Source: Algoriphagus sp. (GTDB taxonomy: Bacteria; Bacteroidota; Bacteroidia; Cytophagales; Cyclobacteriaceae). Taken from it: 64,000 nt of DNA. Made by a program: the position numbers and the translations under genes. The notes below the pieces were generated by a model. That model searched no databases. It was not told the origin of the DNA and saw only the letters and a program-made list of their open reading frames with translations. Location: positions 124,001 to 188,000 of the forward strand of contig NZ_JAUXYL010000023.1 in the NCBI RefSeq assembly GCF_030694375.1, given 5' to 3'. The stretch's first letter is position 1, and every line of letters begins with the position of its first letter. Positions 41,879 to 50,071 of the stretch are shown here, piece after piece.

Positions 41879-42904
41879 AAAATGCTTCCAGCCCTGTGCC
41901 TTCAACTGTACAGCAGTTCCGCTTTTGGTCACTAAGTATTTTCCCTCTTCTGGTTTTGTGATATGACCGATAAAGTGGATGTCAGAGTGCTTTTCCAACT
42001 TCTCAAAATCTTTTTGATCAATCGTGAATAGTAATTCATAGTCCTCTCCACCATTCAAGACACAGGTGATTGGGTCTAAATTTAACTCTACTGCAGTGTC
42101 AAAGGTCTGCTTATCTATCGGGAGTTTGTCTTCATAGATTGTAGCCCCAACGCCTGATGCCTTGCAGATATGGAAAATCTCCGAAGCTAATCCGTCTGAA
42201 ATATCCATCATGCTGGTAGGGACAATACCTAATTCCCGCATTTCATGGATAATATCCATTCGGGCATCAGGTCTAAGTTGACGGCCGGTCACTACGGTGT
42301 ATTTTTCCAGGTCAGGACGCATGTCCGGATTGGCAAGGTACACTTGTTTTTCACGCTCTAGGATTTGCAATCCAACCAAAGCCGATCCCAAATCCCCTGT
42401 TACACAAAGAATATCATTGACTTTGGCGCCGGATCTGTAAGTGATTTGCTCCTTTTGTGCTTCACCGATAGCAGTAACTGAGATCACTAATCCACCTCTG
42501 GAGGCTGTTGTGTCTCCACCGACCAAATCCACTCCATAATGCTCACAAGCGGCATTGATTCCTTCATATAAGGCATCTACTGCTTCCACGGAAAAGCGAT
42601 TGGAGAGCGCAATGCTTACGGTGATTTGCTTTGGAATTGCATTCATCGCTGCCACATCGGAAACATTCACTGCCACAGCTTTGAAACCCACATGAGTCAG
42701 AGGAGCATAAGAAAGATCGAAGTGAACTCCTTCTAGCAAAAGATCAGTAGTCACCACTTTGACATGATCTCCCGCCTCGATTACCGCCGCATCATCTCCG
42801 ATGCCTTTGACAGTTCCTGGATTTTTGATTACTACTGTTGAATTCAAGTGATCAATCAGGCCAAATTCTCCGAGTTCACTGATTTCTGTTCTTTTTTCTG
42901 ACAT
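41876..42904 (-). CDS. thiL: Thiamine-monophosphate kinase
   Basis: Phosphorylates thiamine phosphate to the diphosphate cofactor. 342 residues. AIR-synthase-like fold with the motifs GIGDDAAVI near residue 36, VVTTDLLLEGVHFDLSYAPLTHVGFKA, the NVSDVAAM metal site, DLVGGDTT, CVTGDLGSA and MMDISDGLASEI. The C-terminus has GGEDYELLFT. No other thiamine gene is adjacent. The neighbouring 318-bp space is full of repeats. Confidence 0.95.
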   Translation of the reverse strand: MSEKRTEISELGEFGLIDHLNSTVVIKNPGTVKGIGDDAAVIEAGDHVKVVTTDLLLEGVHFDLSYAPLTHVGFKAVAVNVSDVAAMNAIPKQITVSIALSNRFSVEAVDALYEGINAACEHYGVDLVGGDTTASRGGLVISVTAIGEAQKEQITYRSGAKVNDILCVTGDLGSALVGLQILEREKQVYLANPDMRPDLEKYTVVTGRQLRPDARMDIIHEMRELGIVPTSMMDISDGLASEIFHICKASGVGATIYEDKLPIDKQTFDTAVELNLDPITCVLNGGEDYELLFTIDQKDFEKLEKHSDIHFIGHITKPEEGKYLVTKSGTAVQLKAQGWKHF

Positions 42905-43073
42905 TTTGATTTACGATTTATTATTTAATCGGTATTTATTTCCCGCAGACCTGACTGCCGTAAGGCAAGTTTTACACAGAAAAAGTCGCAGACCTGTCTG
43001 CTGCAGGCAGGTTTTCGCAGATTAAAATTGTCAATAAAGGAAAGCCTTGAGTCTTTTTAGCTTTCTGAATTCC
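42905..43073. repeat. Repeat-rich spacer: two tandem ACCTGNCTGC hairpins
   Basis: A unit starting CGCAGACCTG(A/T)CTGC, with a short palindrome and a GTTTT tail, occurs at 42945-42980 and again at 42988-43020, 43 bp apart. Sequence after 43020 is AT-rich and then enters the heptamer array. Confidence 0.7.
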
Positions 43074-43228
43074 TCTTCTGCTTTCTGCAAACTGCGACTG
43101 CCTACTGTTTTCAGCCTACCTCCGGAAGGTAAACTTTCTGACTTCAGCTTTCTGAATTTTGAACTTGCCTACTGCGACTGACGACTGCAAACTGGCATTG
43201 CCTACTGATCACTGAAAACTGCCTACTG
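43074..43228 (-). repeat. Heptamer array (NNNACTG family) at the mce stop codon
   Basis: Units ending in CTG at mostly 7-nt steps (a few 6-nt) such as CAAACTG, CCTACTG, CGACTG and AAAACTG. On the mce strand they are CAGTNNN. The stop (43223-43225) is inside the unit CCTACTG. A block at 43101-43141 is shared with 62093-62140 in inverted orientation. Confidence 0.82.
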
Positions 43229-43624
43229 ATTCTGACATAACTCCACCAACACACCGTTTGTGCTTCGAGGATGCAAAAATACCACAATTTTATTGTCAGC
43301 TCCTTGTTTTGGGGTTTCGTTCAGGATTTCAAAACCTGCTTCTTTCAACCGCTTGATTTCCGCGTGAATATCTTCCACATCAAATGCGATATGATGGACG
43401 CCCTCTGATTTTTTCTCCAAATATTTCGCAATCGGACTGTCTGATCGGCTCGCTTGAAGCAACTCAACCTTGGTGTCGCCCACTTGGAAAAAGCTGGTTT
43501 TTACTCCTTCATCTTCCACAGACTCAGTTTTATAATGCTCTTTTCCCAAAAGTCGAGTGAAGAGCTCATTGGATTTTGCTAAATCTGCAACTGCTATTCC
43601 GATATGTTCAATTTTCCTCATCAT
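43223..43624 (-). CDS. mce: Methylmalonyl-CoA epimerase
   Basis: Interconverts the two methylmalonyl-CoA epimers in propionate metabolism. 133 residues, vicinal-oxygen-chelate fold. The metal ligands are His in IEHIGIAVADL, His in GVHHIAFDV and Glu in GVLVELCQ, with Gln in TKVELLQAS region. Two adjacent ATG codons (43624, 43621) allow either start. The last codons and stop are part of a heptamer array. No mutase genes are close. Confidence 0.9.
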   Translation of the reverse strand: MMRKIEHIGIAVADLAKSNELFTRLLGKEHYKTESVEDEGVKTSFFQVGDTKVELLQASRSDSPIAKYLEKKSEGVHHIAFDVEDIHAEIKRLKEAGFEILNETPKQGADNKIVVFLHPRSTNGVLVELCQNQ

Positions 43625-43633
43625 CTATTTTTG

Positions 43634-43641
43634 TATCTTTG
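43634..43641 (+). promoter_or_regulatory. Candidate -7 box TATCTTTG upstream of the A-type carrier
   Basis: Exact TAnnTTTG match in the space between mce and the divergent Fe-S carrier gene, 74 bases before the ATG at 43715. No TTTG box at the matching upstream distance. Confidence 0.4.
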
Positions 43642-43714
43642 TTGCGAATCTTTTTTTCAATGGATGTGTTTACGATACATTCCAAAGCATTATCAAAAGT
43701 AAAAATATAAAGAT

Positions 43715-44041
43715 ATGATCATCGTTTCTGACAAAGCCAAAGAGCGGATTCTCGAACTCCGAAAAGAGGAAGGCCGAACTGAGAATGAAAATATACGAGT
43801 TTCTGTCAAAGGTGGGGGTTGTTCCGGCTTGATGTATGACCTTGGTTTTGATGCCACTGTGGTGGATTCAGACCATGTTTTTGAAGACAAAGGGGTCAAA
43901 ATTCTCGTCGACAGAAAAAGTCTGCTTTATCTGGCTGGAACTGTTCTCGAATTCTCCGACGGATTGAATGGCAAGGGATTTCAATTTGTTAATCCTAATG
44001 CAAGCCGAACTTGCGGATGTGGAGAGAGCTTCTCGGTATAA
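43715..44041 (+). CDS. A-type iron-sulfur carrier (IscA/ErpA/SufA family)
   Basis: 108-residue Fe-S cluster carrier with all three expected cysteines: SVKGGGCSGLMYDLGFD and the C-terminal ASRTCGCGESFSV. It delivers or assembles [2Fe-2S]/[4Fe-4S] clusters on target proteins. Nothing else of the isc or suf system is beside it. It is single, followed by a good terminator at 44065. The clear contrast with the cysteine-poor paralogue at 36405 helps interpret that gene. Confidence 0.92.
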   Translation: MIIVSDKAKERILELRKEEGRTENENIRVSVKGGGCSGLMYDLGFDATVVDSDHVFEDKGVKILVDRKSLLYLAGTVLEFSDGLNGKGFQFVNPNASRTCGCGESFSV

Positions 44042-44064
44042 TCCCAAACTCAAATAAAAACAAA

Positions 44065-44093
44065 TTTAAAGCAGCCGAAACGCTGCTTTTTTT
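44065..44093 (+). terminator. Rho-independent terminator
   Basis: AAAGCAGC-CGAAAC-GCTGCTTT followed by five more T. It lies 27 bases after the stop of the A-type carrier gene. Confidence 0.88.
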
Positions 44094-44184
44094 GTTTAAA
44101 GACAACAAGTGATTAAGGCTTCAAATCCTTTTCTCCACCAGTCAAAAAACCTAAATTCCCTTCACCTAAATTCCTGTCAATCCT

Positions 44185-44192
44185 TACCTTTG
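44185..44192 (+). promoter_or_regulatory. Candidate -7 box TACCTTTG for gcvT
   Basis: Exact TAnnTTTG match 23 bases before the gcvT ATG, just downstream of the previous gene's terminator. The -33 box is not clear. Confidence 0.5.
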
Positions 44193-44215
44193 CCCACGAT
44201 AAAAAACACCCAAAT

Positions 44216-45310
44216 ATGGAAGAGCAAATCAAATACGTCCCTCTCAATGACCTGCACATTGCCCTTGGTGGCAAAATGGTGCCTTTTGCCGGTTTCAATA
44301 TGCCCGTGCGGTACAGTTCCGACAACGAAGAGCACCTTTGTGTGCGAAATGGAGTAGGGGTTTTTGATGTATCTCACATGGGTGAATTCATGGTGGAAGG
44401 ACCTGAAGCACTCAATTTGATCCAAAAAGTCACTTCAAACGACGCTTCCAAATTGGTGATCGGACAGGCACAATATTCCTGCTTTCCCAATGAGACAGGT
44501 GGGATAGTGGATGATTTAATCGTTTACAAATTTGAAGAGGAAAAATATATGTTGGTGGTCAATGCTTCCAATATTGAAAAGGATTGGGCTTGGATCAACA
44601 AGTTCAATACCATGGGAGCCAAGCTTACCAATATCTCTGATGATCATTCACTTTTTGCGGTGCAAGGTCCAAAGGCAATCGAAGCCGTTCAGTCTTTGAC
44701 TCCAGTCAATCTTTCTGAAGTGAAGTTCTACCACTTTACGGTTGGTGAATTTGCAGGAGTACAGGATGTGGTCATTTCAGGAACAGGCTATACCGGAGCT
44801 GGAGGTTTTGAGATTTATGTGAAAAATGAAGACGCGGAGCATGTCTGGAAGGCAATTTTTGAAGCAGGAAAAGACTTCGACATCAAGCCGATTGGTTTGG
44901 GTGCGAGAGATACCTTGAGAATGGAAATGGGCTATTGCCTCTACGGAAATGACATCACCGACACCACTTCACCAATCGAAGCTGGCTTGGGTTGGATCAC
45001 CAAATTCACCAAGGACTTCATCAATTCTGAAGCGATCAAAAAGCAGAAAGAAGAGGGCGTTTCCCGCAAATTGGTTGGGTTTATAATGCAGGAAAGAGGA
45101 ATACCAAGAGGTCACTATCCAATCGTGGATGCAGTAGGTGAAATAATCGGCGAGGTCACTTCCGGAACTCAGTCTCCAAGTATGGGAGTAGGCATTGGAA
45201 TGGGTTATGTGAAAACAGAGTTCAGCAAACCCGGAACTGAGATTTTTATCCAAGTCAGAAATAAAAACCTGAAAGCTCAGGTAGAAAAACTTCCGCTCCT
45301 GAAAGCTTAA
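44216..45310 (+). CDS. gcvT: Glycine cleavage system aminomethyltransferase (T protein)
   Basis: Takes the aminomethyl group from the lipoyl H protein and forms methylene-tetrahydrofolate and ammonia. 364 residues. Motifs: [31 protein letters not shown] with the catalytic Asp region, [34 protein letters not shown] and [16 protein letters not shown]. GcvH and GcvP are elsewhere. The comB gene starts two bases after the stop, on the same transcript. Confidence 0.96.
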   Translation: MEEQIKYVPLNDLHIALGGKMVPFAGFNMPVRYSSDNEEHLCVRNGVGVFDVSHMGEFMVEGPEALNLIQKVTSNDASKLVIGQAQYSCFPNETGGIVDDLIVYKFEEEKYMLVVNASNIEKDWAWINKFNTMGAKLTNISDDHSLFAVQGPKAIEAVQSLTPVNLSEVKFYHFTVGEFAGVQDVVISGTGYTGAGGFEIYVKNEDAEHVWKAIFEAGKDFDIKPIGLGARDTLRMEMGYCLYGNDITDTTSPIEAGLGWITKFTKDFINSEAIKKQKEEGVSRKLVGFIMQERGIPRGHYPIVDAVGEIIGEVTSGTQSPSMGVGIGMGYVKTEFSKPGTEIFIQVRNKNLKAQVEKLPLLKA

Positions 45311-45312
45311 GC

Positions 45313-46023
45313 ATGAATAAAGTTGAGGTTTGCTTCAGTCCTGAGTTAATTCATCTATTCGATCTTGAAGGCAAAATCGTGGTCGTGGTCGATATTTTTC
45401 GCGCCACTTCCACGATGGTTGCTGCACTTGCAAATGGAGTGGAGGAGATCCTTCCTTTTGCAGATTTAGAAGCTTGTCGATTGATGAAAGAACAAGGATA
45501 CCTGATAGGAGGCGAACGGAATGGGCTGACAGCACCTGGCTTTGAGATGGGGAATTCTCCTGTAGCTTACCTTTCTGGCGAGTATCCAGGTCGTAAACTT
45601 GCCATGACGACTACAAATGGAACTCAGGCGATAGAAAAATCCAAAGGAGCATTTGAAATCCTGATCGGAGCTTTTCCAAGTCTCCAAGCCACGGTTTCCT
45701 ATATCCAAGCTCAGGACAATGACGTCCTCATTCACTGTGCTGGTTGGAAGGGTCACTTCAACTTGGAGGATTCGCTTTATGCAGGAGCATTGGTGAAGTC
45801 ATTGGAATCAACGCATGAATCAAGCGAGGATGGAGCCATGGCAATGAGTATGCTTTTCGAAAAAGTTGGACATAACCTCAAAGGGTTTCTTTCACAGGCT
45901 TCTCACGCCAAGCGATTACAAAATCATGGCATCGAGCGAGATATTGACTTTTGCCTGACGCTAGATTTGTATGAAATTGTGGTGAAATTGGATGAGAGAG
46001 GGTTTTTGGTGAAAGTTCAATAG
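45313..46023 (+). CDS. comB: 2-phosphosulfolactate phosphatase (ComB) family
   Basis: 236 residues. ComB hydrolyses 2-phosphosulfolactate in coenzyme M-type or sulfolactate metabolism; bacteria without coenzyme M keep homologues of unclear role. Motifs: VVVDIFRATSTMVAALANG, GGERNGLTAPGFEMGNSP, MTTTNGTQAI and HCAGWKGHFNLEDSLYAGALV, the acidic metal-binding region. In this organism the substrate should be regarded as unproven. It is tied to gcvT by a two-base gap. Confidence 0.88.
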   Translation: MNKVEVCFSPELIHLFDLEGKIVVVVDIFRATSTMVAALANGVEEILPFADLEACRLMKEQGYLIGGERNGLTAPGFEMGNSPVAYLSGEYPGRKLAMTTTNGTQAIEKSKGAFEILIGAFPSLQATVSYIQAQDNDVLIHCAGWKGHFNLEDSLYAGALVKSLESTHESSEDGAMAMSMLFEKVGHNLKGFLSQASHAKRLQNHGIERDIDFCLTLDLYEIVVKLDERGFLVKVQ

Positions 46024-46349
46024 TTACTTCCTGCTCAACTTTATAACTTGAATTTTCTGAATTTCCTGAAAATTGCCCTTTGCGACTGAAGACTGAGAAT
46101 ATCCCGCTGAACTGATAAATTTGCTGATTTTTTTCTCATCTGTGTTTATCCGTGAAATCTGTGAGCGAAAAAAAGTCAGCCATTTAAGACAGCCTTTCAG
46201 ATTTCTGATTTCTGACTATTTATCCAAAAGGCTTCGACTCTACCCACCAATGACGGAATAATTGAATGGAGCTTAATGTGTGTCAGTCCGAGCACCTGAC
46301 CGACGAGAGTCGGGAAGTACGAGGACCCTTCGACTCCGCTCAGGGTGAC
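46024..46349. repeat. Repeat-rich spacer between convergent genes
   Basis: No gene. It holds loose 7-nt words (CTGAATTT-like, TCTGATT/TCTGACT near 46200), an ATCTGTG...GTGAAATCTGTG pair near 46138-46163, a CCGAC-GAGA-GTCGG stem near 46302, and the CTTCGACTCCGCTCA motif at 46328 that matches 734-747 inverted. Confidence 0.65.
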
Positions 46350-46405
46350 AAAACTGCCCACTGCCTAATGTAACTGCCTTCTTCTACTTTTAGCTTTTTC
46401 ACTTT
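46350..46405 (-). repeat. Heptamer array abutting the BamA-like stop
   Basis: Units AAAACTG, CCCACTG, CCTAATG, one 6-mer, then CTACTTT-like units run to the base next to the stop at 46406. On the gene strand this is CAGTNNN followed by the TGAGCGGAGTCGAA motif, the same order as after proline dehydrogenase. Confidence 0.78.
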
Positions 46406-47497
46406 CTAAAAAGCCTCCCCAAACGTAAAATAAAACTGCACCCCCTCATTTGGCGAATGAGCCAAATCCAACCGCAAATTCAACTTTTTGGTTTTTGAAA
46501 GCCGGAATCTTCCGCCTGCTCCATAGGCTAGTTTGGCCCCATCAGCAATGGAATTGAGATTAGAGAACACATTTCCCACTCCGGCAAAACCAACCAAGCT
46601 CCACCGCTTTCCAATGGTTTTTCGGATTTCGGACTGGAAAAAAGCCACATTGCTATTCCGGTATTTTCCTTCAAAAAGCCCTCTGAGTGAGCGATTTCCC
46701 CCAAGTAGTGGCAAGGCAAAAAATGGCGTATCTCCAACCGTGATTTTTGTAGCGATTTGGTTTGCCCAAATCACACTTTGCGAGAGCGATCTATAATTTC
46801 TAAGATCTCCACCGATCTCCCAATAAAGATAATCTCCTCCCAAAGGCTTACCAAATCGTAGGAGATACGTCTCCGAAAACCAGCCAGAACCAGGATAAAT
46901 TGGGTTGTTCCTTGAGTCAAAAATGAATGCAGGGCCCAAACCAACATTCCATCCGCCCTCTTTGCCGATGTATTCTTCATTTGCAAGCTTTCCGATAGGA
47001 TCAAAGCCGGAAATGCTAAATTGATCTAGAACGGACTTGAACCCCAAAAAACTCGATGGTGAAATCTGCTTGGCATAGTCAAACCGAAGTCTAGGGAATT
47101 TGGCTTCATACGTTTCCGAATCCGATTCTTTTACATTATTTCCGATCCCATAGAAAAAGTAGACGTAATTGTACCAACCCACCTCTCCGGAGAACAGGTT
47201 TTTGTTTTGATCGGTAAAAATTCTCCAGTTGGCATAGCTTAAGAATTGCTTTCTCAGGGAATAGGCAACACCAAATACCGCCTGACTTTCATATGTGTTT
47301 GAGCTATCTCCAAGATTGAAATTAGTAGCCCCGCCGACGCCAAAAACCCAGCGTGTTTCTGGAGTATAATACACCAAAGGAAGAATAAAAATCGCTTTTT
47401 CCGGCAGTTTGATAGAATCCTGTTGCGCAATAACAAGATTAATAATTTTCCCAAAAATCAAAAAAAGTAAGAGTGAACACTTAGCAAATTGAAGCAT
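46406..47497 (-). CDS. BamA/TamA-family outer-membrane barrel protein
   Basis: 363 residues with a signal peptide (CSLLLFLIFGKIINLVIAQ). The whole mature part looks like a 16-strand Omp85 barrel without POTRA domains: GVGGATNFNLGD, the GGWNVGLGPAFIFDSRNNPIYPGSGWF strand pair, GGNRSLRGLFEGKYR (the lid/loop-6 RGF-like motif, here RGL) and SEIRKTIGKRWSLVGFAGVGNVF. Short barrel-only D15-like proteins are common in Bacteroidetes; the role is unknown but an outer-membrane insertion or transport function is likely. Confidence 0.85.
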   Translation of the reverse strand: MLQFAKCSLLLFLIFGKIINLVIAQQDSIKLPEKAIFILPLVYYTPETRWVFGVGGATNFNLGDSSNTYESQAVFGVAYSLRKQFLSYANWRIFTDQNKNLFSGEVGWYNYVYFFYGIGNNVKESDSETYEAKFPRLRFDYAKQISPSSFLGFKSVLDQFSISGFDPIGKLANEEYIGKEGGWNVGLGPAFIFDSRNNPIYPGSGWFSETYLLRFGKPLGGDYLYWEIGGDLRNYRSLSQSVIWANQIATKITVGDTPFFALPLLGGNRSLRGLFEGKYRNSNVAFFQSEIRKTIGKRWSLVGFAGVGNVFSNLNSIADGAKLAYGAGGRFRLSKTKKLNLRLDLAHSPNEGVQFYFTFGEAF

Positions 47498-47666
47498 ATT
47501 CTAATGTACGATTCAGCAACTCTTTCTCGATTAAGAGCTGAAGCTATTATTTGGTTTAAAACGACTTTTCCATAAAAGATTTTAATCCTGAGTTCAACTG
47601 ACCTTTGTCATGATTTTTTAAATGGGCCAGTGTTAACCTTGTAATAAGATAAAACCCATTTAAATC

Positions 47667-47903
47667 ATGTTTAGAAAGCATCCCCTAACTAACGAATTTC
47701 CCGAGTTTGAAACCAAAATCCATGATCTAAAAGTGGAAGACGAGCATTTCAAAAAGCTATTTGATGAATATGATGAAGTAGATCATGAAATCTACCGGAT
47801 CGAATCAGATGCACAACCTGCCTCTGATGAGACTGCCAATCAATTGAGAATAAACCGTCTGAGATTGAAGGACGAACTTTACCGCATGCTTAAGGAGGGC
47901 TAA
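47667..47903 (+). CDS. YdcH family (DUF465) protein
   Basis: 78-residue helical protein with the DUF465 pattern HPLTNEFPEFETKIHDLKVEDEHFKKLFDEYDEVDHEIYRIE and LRLKDELYRMLKEG. Predicted to be a helical hairpin; function unknown in any organism. It stands alone with its own terminator at 47929. Confidence 0.88.
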   Translation: MFRKHPLTNEFPEFETKIHDLKVEDEHFKKLFDEYDEVDHEIYRIESDAQPASDETANQLRINRLRLKDELYRMLKEG

Positions 47904-47928
47904 GTTGAAATATCATCCCACATTTGAG

Positions 47929-47957
47929 AAATGCCCGAGAGAAATTTCGGGCATTTT
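47929..47957 (+). terminator. Rho-independent terminator of the DUF465 gene
   Basis: AAATGCCCGA pairs perfectly with TCGGGCATTT around an eight-base loop, with a short T run. It may also serve the convergent DUF1080 gene. Confidence 0.8.
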
Positions 47958-47985
47958 GGGTTTTGCGGCTGGCTTTTTAATTTCT

Positions 47986-48792
47986 TCAATTTTGGGGTAG
48001 GAGTTCCAGTTCAACCTTTCTGAAAAAAATCTCGGCACCCTCTGACTGGATTTGAATTTTCCCTCTGCTGGGTCTCACATTGGAAGCCTGATTGACCAAT
48101 TTCCCATTGAGAAAAATGCTGATTTTGTCTCCCTCGACCAGACATTCCACTCGATTCCACTCCCCAACAGGATTTTCTACATCTTGAGTACCTCGAAAAT
48201 TAAAGACATCCTTCCAATCAGGATCTCTACCATACCAGTTGACTCTTCCTCGGTTTACGGTAGTTTCTTTTCCTCCTGCTTGAAAAACCGGTGAATTTCC
48301 CTGCTTTTCTTCAGCTACCGGACTCGTAATGCTGAAGTTTTCTGACCCGTCTCCAACTACGATAAAGTCCCCCGTTCCTCCTTCGATTAGCTGACATTCT
48401 ATGGAATACATCCAGATTCCTTCTGACCCTCCATCCTCCCCAACTGAATGAAGTAGGATGCCTGAATCTCTTGCGTTTTTCACTCGTGGTTCAAAAGTTT
48501 TTTCTCCCCATTTAAATTCAGCCACCAGCCGATAATTTTCAAATTCATTATTTGTTGTGATGCAGCCCCATTCCTCACCAGATATCCGGATCATTCCATC
48601 TTGAACAGTGAAGACATTTTTGGGATCGCTATCTCGCCCACGGTGTTGGACAAATGTGTACCAGTTATCTAAGTTTTTACCATTGAACAGGATGACTGTC
48701 TTCTTTTTATTTGTCGAAATGGTTTGGACTTGACATCCTGTGAGACAAAAACAAATTATGAGAAAGATGTGGAGGGATGTGCAATTCTTCAT
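47986..48792 (-). CDS. DUF1080 (3-keto-disaccharide hydrolase-like) lipoprotein
   Basis: 268 residues with a lipoprotein signal (IFLIICFCLTGCQVQ, Cys near residue 20). DUF1080 concanavalin-like domain: VILFNGKNLDNWYTFVQ, FTVQDGMIRISGEEWGCITTNNEFENYRLVAEFKWGE, RDSGILLHSVGEDG and MYSIECQLIEGGTGDFIVVGDG. Some family members hydrolyse 3-keto-glycosides. It is five bases downstream of an SDR that could act on related keto-sugars, which fits such a pathway. Confidence 0.88.
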   Translation of the reverse strand: MKNCTSLHIFLIICFCLTGCQVQTISTNKKKTVILFNGKNLDNWYTFVQHRGRDSDPKNVFTVQDGMIRISGEEWGCITTNNEFENYRLVAEFKWGEKTFEPRVKNARDSGILLHSVGEDGGSEGIWMYSIECQLIEGGTGDFIVVGDGSENFSITSPVAEEKQGNSPVFQAGGKETTVNRGRVNWYGRDPDWKDVFNFRGTQDVENPVGEWNRVECLVEGDKISIFLNGKLVNQASNVRPSRGKIQIQSEGAEIFFRKVELELLPQN

Positions 48793-48797
48793 GTGTT

Positions 48798-49556
48798 CTA
48801 TCTAGTTAAAATCCCACCATCTATGGTAAAAGCCGATCCTGTGATCCATGAAGCTTCTTCTGAAACCAGAAATAAAGCCAATGAAGCAATATCCTCAGGT
48901 TTTCCAAGTCGTTTCATGAGGGTGTTATTTGCAGTTTGCTGTACGATGGTATTCGGGTCCTGAAAGGCCTTGGCAGAATCCCAAATCATAGGCGTATCGA
49001 CAGGTCCGGGGCAGATGGTGTTGACTCGAATTTCCGGGCCATAGTCTAATGCCATTTCCTTCACAAGCGCAACCAAGGCGGCTTTACTTGCGCAGTATGC
49101 TGCATGATTTGGAAAAGATTTAAAAGCAGCAATGGAACTGTTGACAAGAATCACTCCTTTTCCCGTTTTTTTCATTTCAGGAATCGCAAAGCGACTCAGA
49201 TAAAATACCGCACTGAGATTAGTCGCCAGTGTATAATCCCATTCTTCCAAGGAAATATCAGTTACTGACCCGATTCCCAAGTTTCCTGCATTGGTGACAA
49301 TGATATCCAGTTTGCCAAAGTTTCGGATTGCCTCCTTTACCAATTGCTCATTGGCTTGGGGCTTGGAGATATCACCTGCGACAAAAACAGTTTTTTTTCC
49401 AGATAAATTGAGTTCTTTTTCAAGAGCAAGACCTCTTTCGGGATCCCTACCACTTAGAATTACATTCGCTCCTTCACGTACAAAAGCCTCCGCCATGGCC
49501 ATTCCCATTCCACTTGTCGCTCCGGTGACGATGATGGATTTATCTTCTAACTTCAT
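48798..49556 (-). CDS. SDR family oxidoreductase
   Basis: Classical short-chain dehydrogenase, 252 residues. TGATSGMGMAMAEAF (cofactor loop), NAGNLGIG, the catalytic NSSIAAFKSFPNHAAYCASKAAL with Ser, Tyr-x3-Lys, and the C-terminal PEDIASLALFLVSEEASWITGSAFTIDGG. Substrate unknown. It is nine bases downstream of the MazG-like gene and five bases upstream of the DUF1080 gene, so the three form one operon. Confidence 0.9.
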   Translation of the reverse strand: MKLEDKSIIVTGATSGMGMAMAEAFVREGANVILSGRDPERGLALEKELNLSGKKTVFVAGDISKPQANEQLVKEAIRNFGKLDIIVTNAGNLGIGSVTDISLEEWDYTLATNLSAVFYLSRFAIPEMKKTGKGVILVNSSIAAFKSFPNHAAYCASKAALVALVKEMALDYGPEIRVNTICPGPVDTPMIWDSAKAFQDPNTIVQQTANNTLMKRLGKPEDIASLALFLVSEEASWITGSAFTIDGGILTR

Positions 49557-49565
49557 TTGCTTGAT

Positions 49566-49910
49566 TTATTTTAGTTTTTCATTATCCCGATGACGATTGA
49601 TATCTCGGATGTTTTTCTTTTCGAAGTTCTTCTTCATAGCTTCAGTCAAATCCACCCCGGTTTGGTTGGCAAGGCAGATTAATACCCAAAGCACATCTGC
49701 CATCTCGTCTCCCAAGTCTTTGCCTTTGTCAGATTCTTTGAAGGATTGCTCTCCGTAGGTTCTGGACATGATTCGCGCTAATTCTCCGACTTCTTCCATC
49801 AAAATGGTCATGTTGGTGAGTTCGTTGAAGTATCTCACGCCGACAGTTTTGATCCATTGGTCAACTTGGGCTTGAGCTTCGGAGAGGGTGATTTCTGTAG
49901 TACTTTCCAT
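49566..49910 (-). CDS. MazG-like nucleotide pyrophosphohydrolase
   Basis: 114 residues, all-alpha NTP pyrophosphohydrolase fold. The metal-binding residues are in MEEVGELARIMSRTYGE (EExxE) and DLGDEMADVLWVLICLAN (ExxD). It removes pyrophosphate from non-canonical or excess nucleotides. First gene of the operon with the SDR and DUF1080 genes, with no obvious functional link to them. Confidence 0.9.
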   Translation of the reverse strand: MESTTEITLSEAQAQVDQWIKTVGVRYFNELTNMTILMEEVGELARIMSRTYGEQSFKESDKGKDLGDEMADVLWVLICLANQTGVDLTEAMKKNFEKKNIRDINRHRDNEKLK

Positions 49911-50071
49911 CTTTCAGTAATTTGATCTGGAAATTAGAGATTGAGGAAAGGGATTCCAAACAGCCTGTTTTTTTAAACTGGAATTCACTCATGTATTTAA
50001 GCTTGAAATTCCCCAATTGAATTTGGTTCAAGCTATTTTCTGAGTTAATTCACAATCCAAAACTTTCTTTC

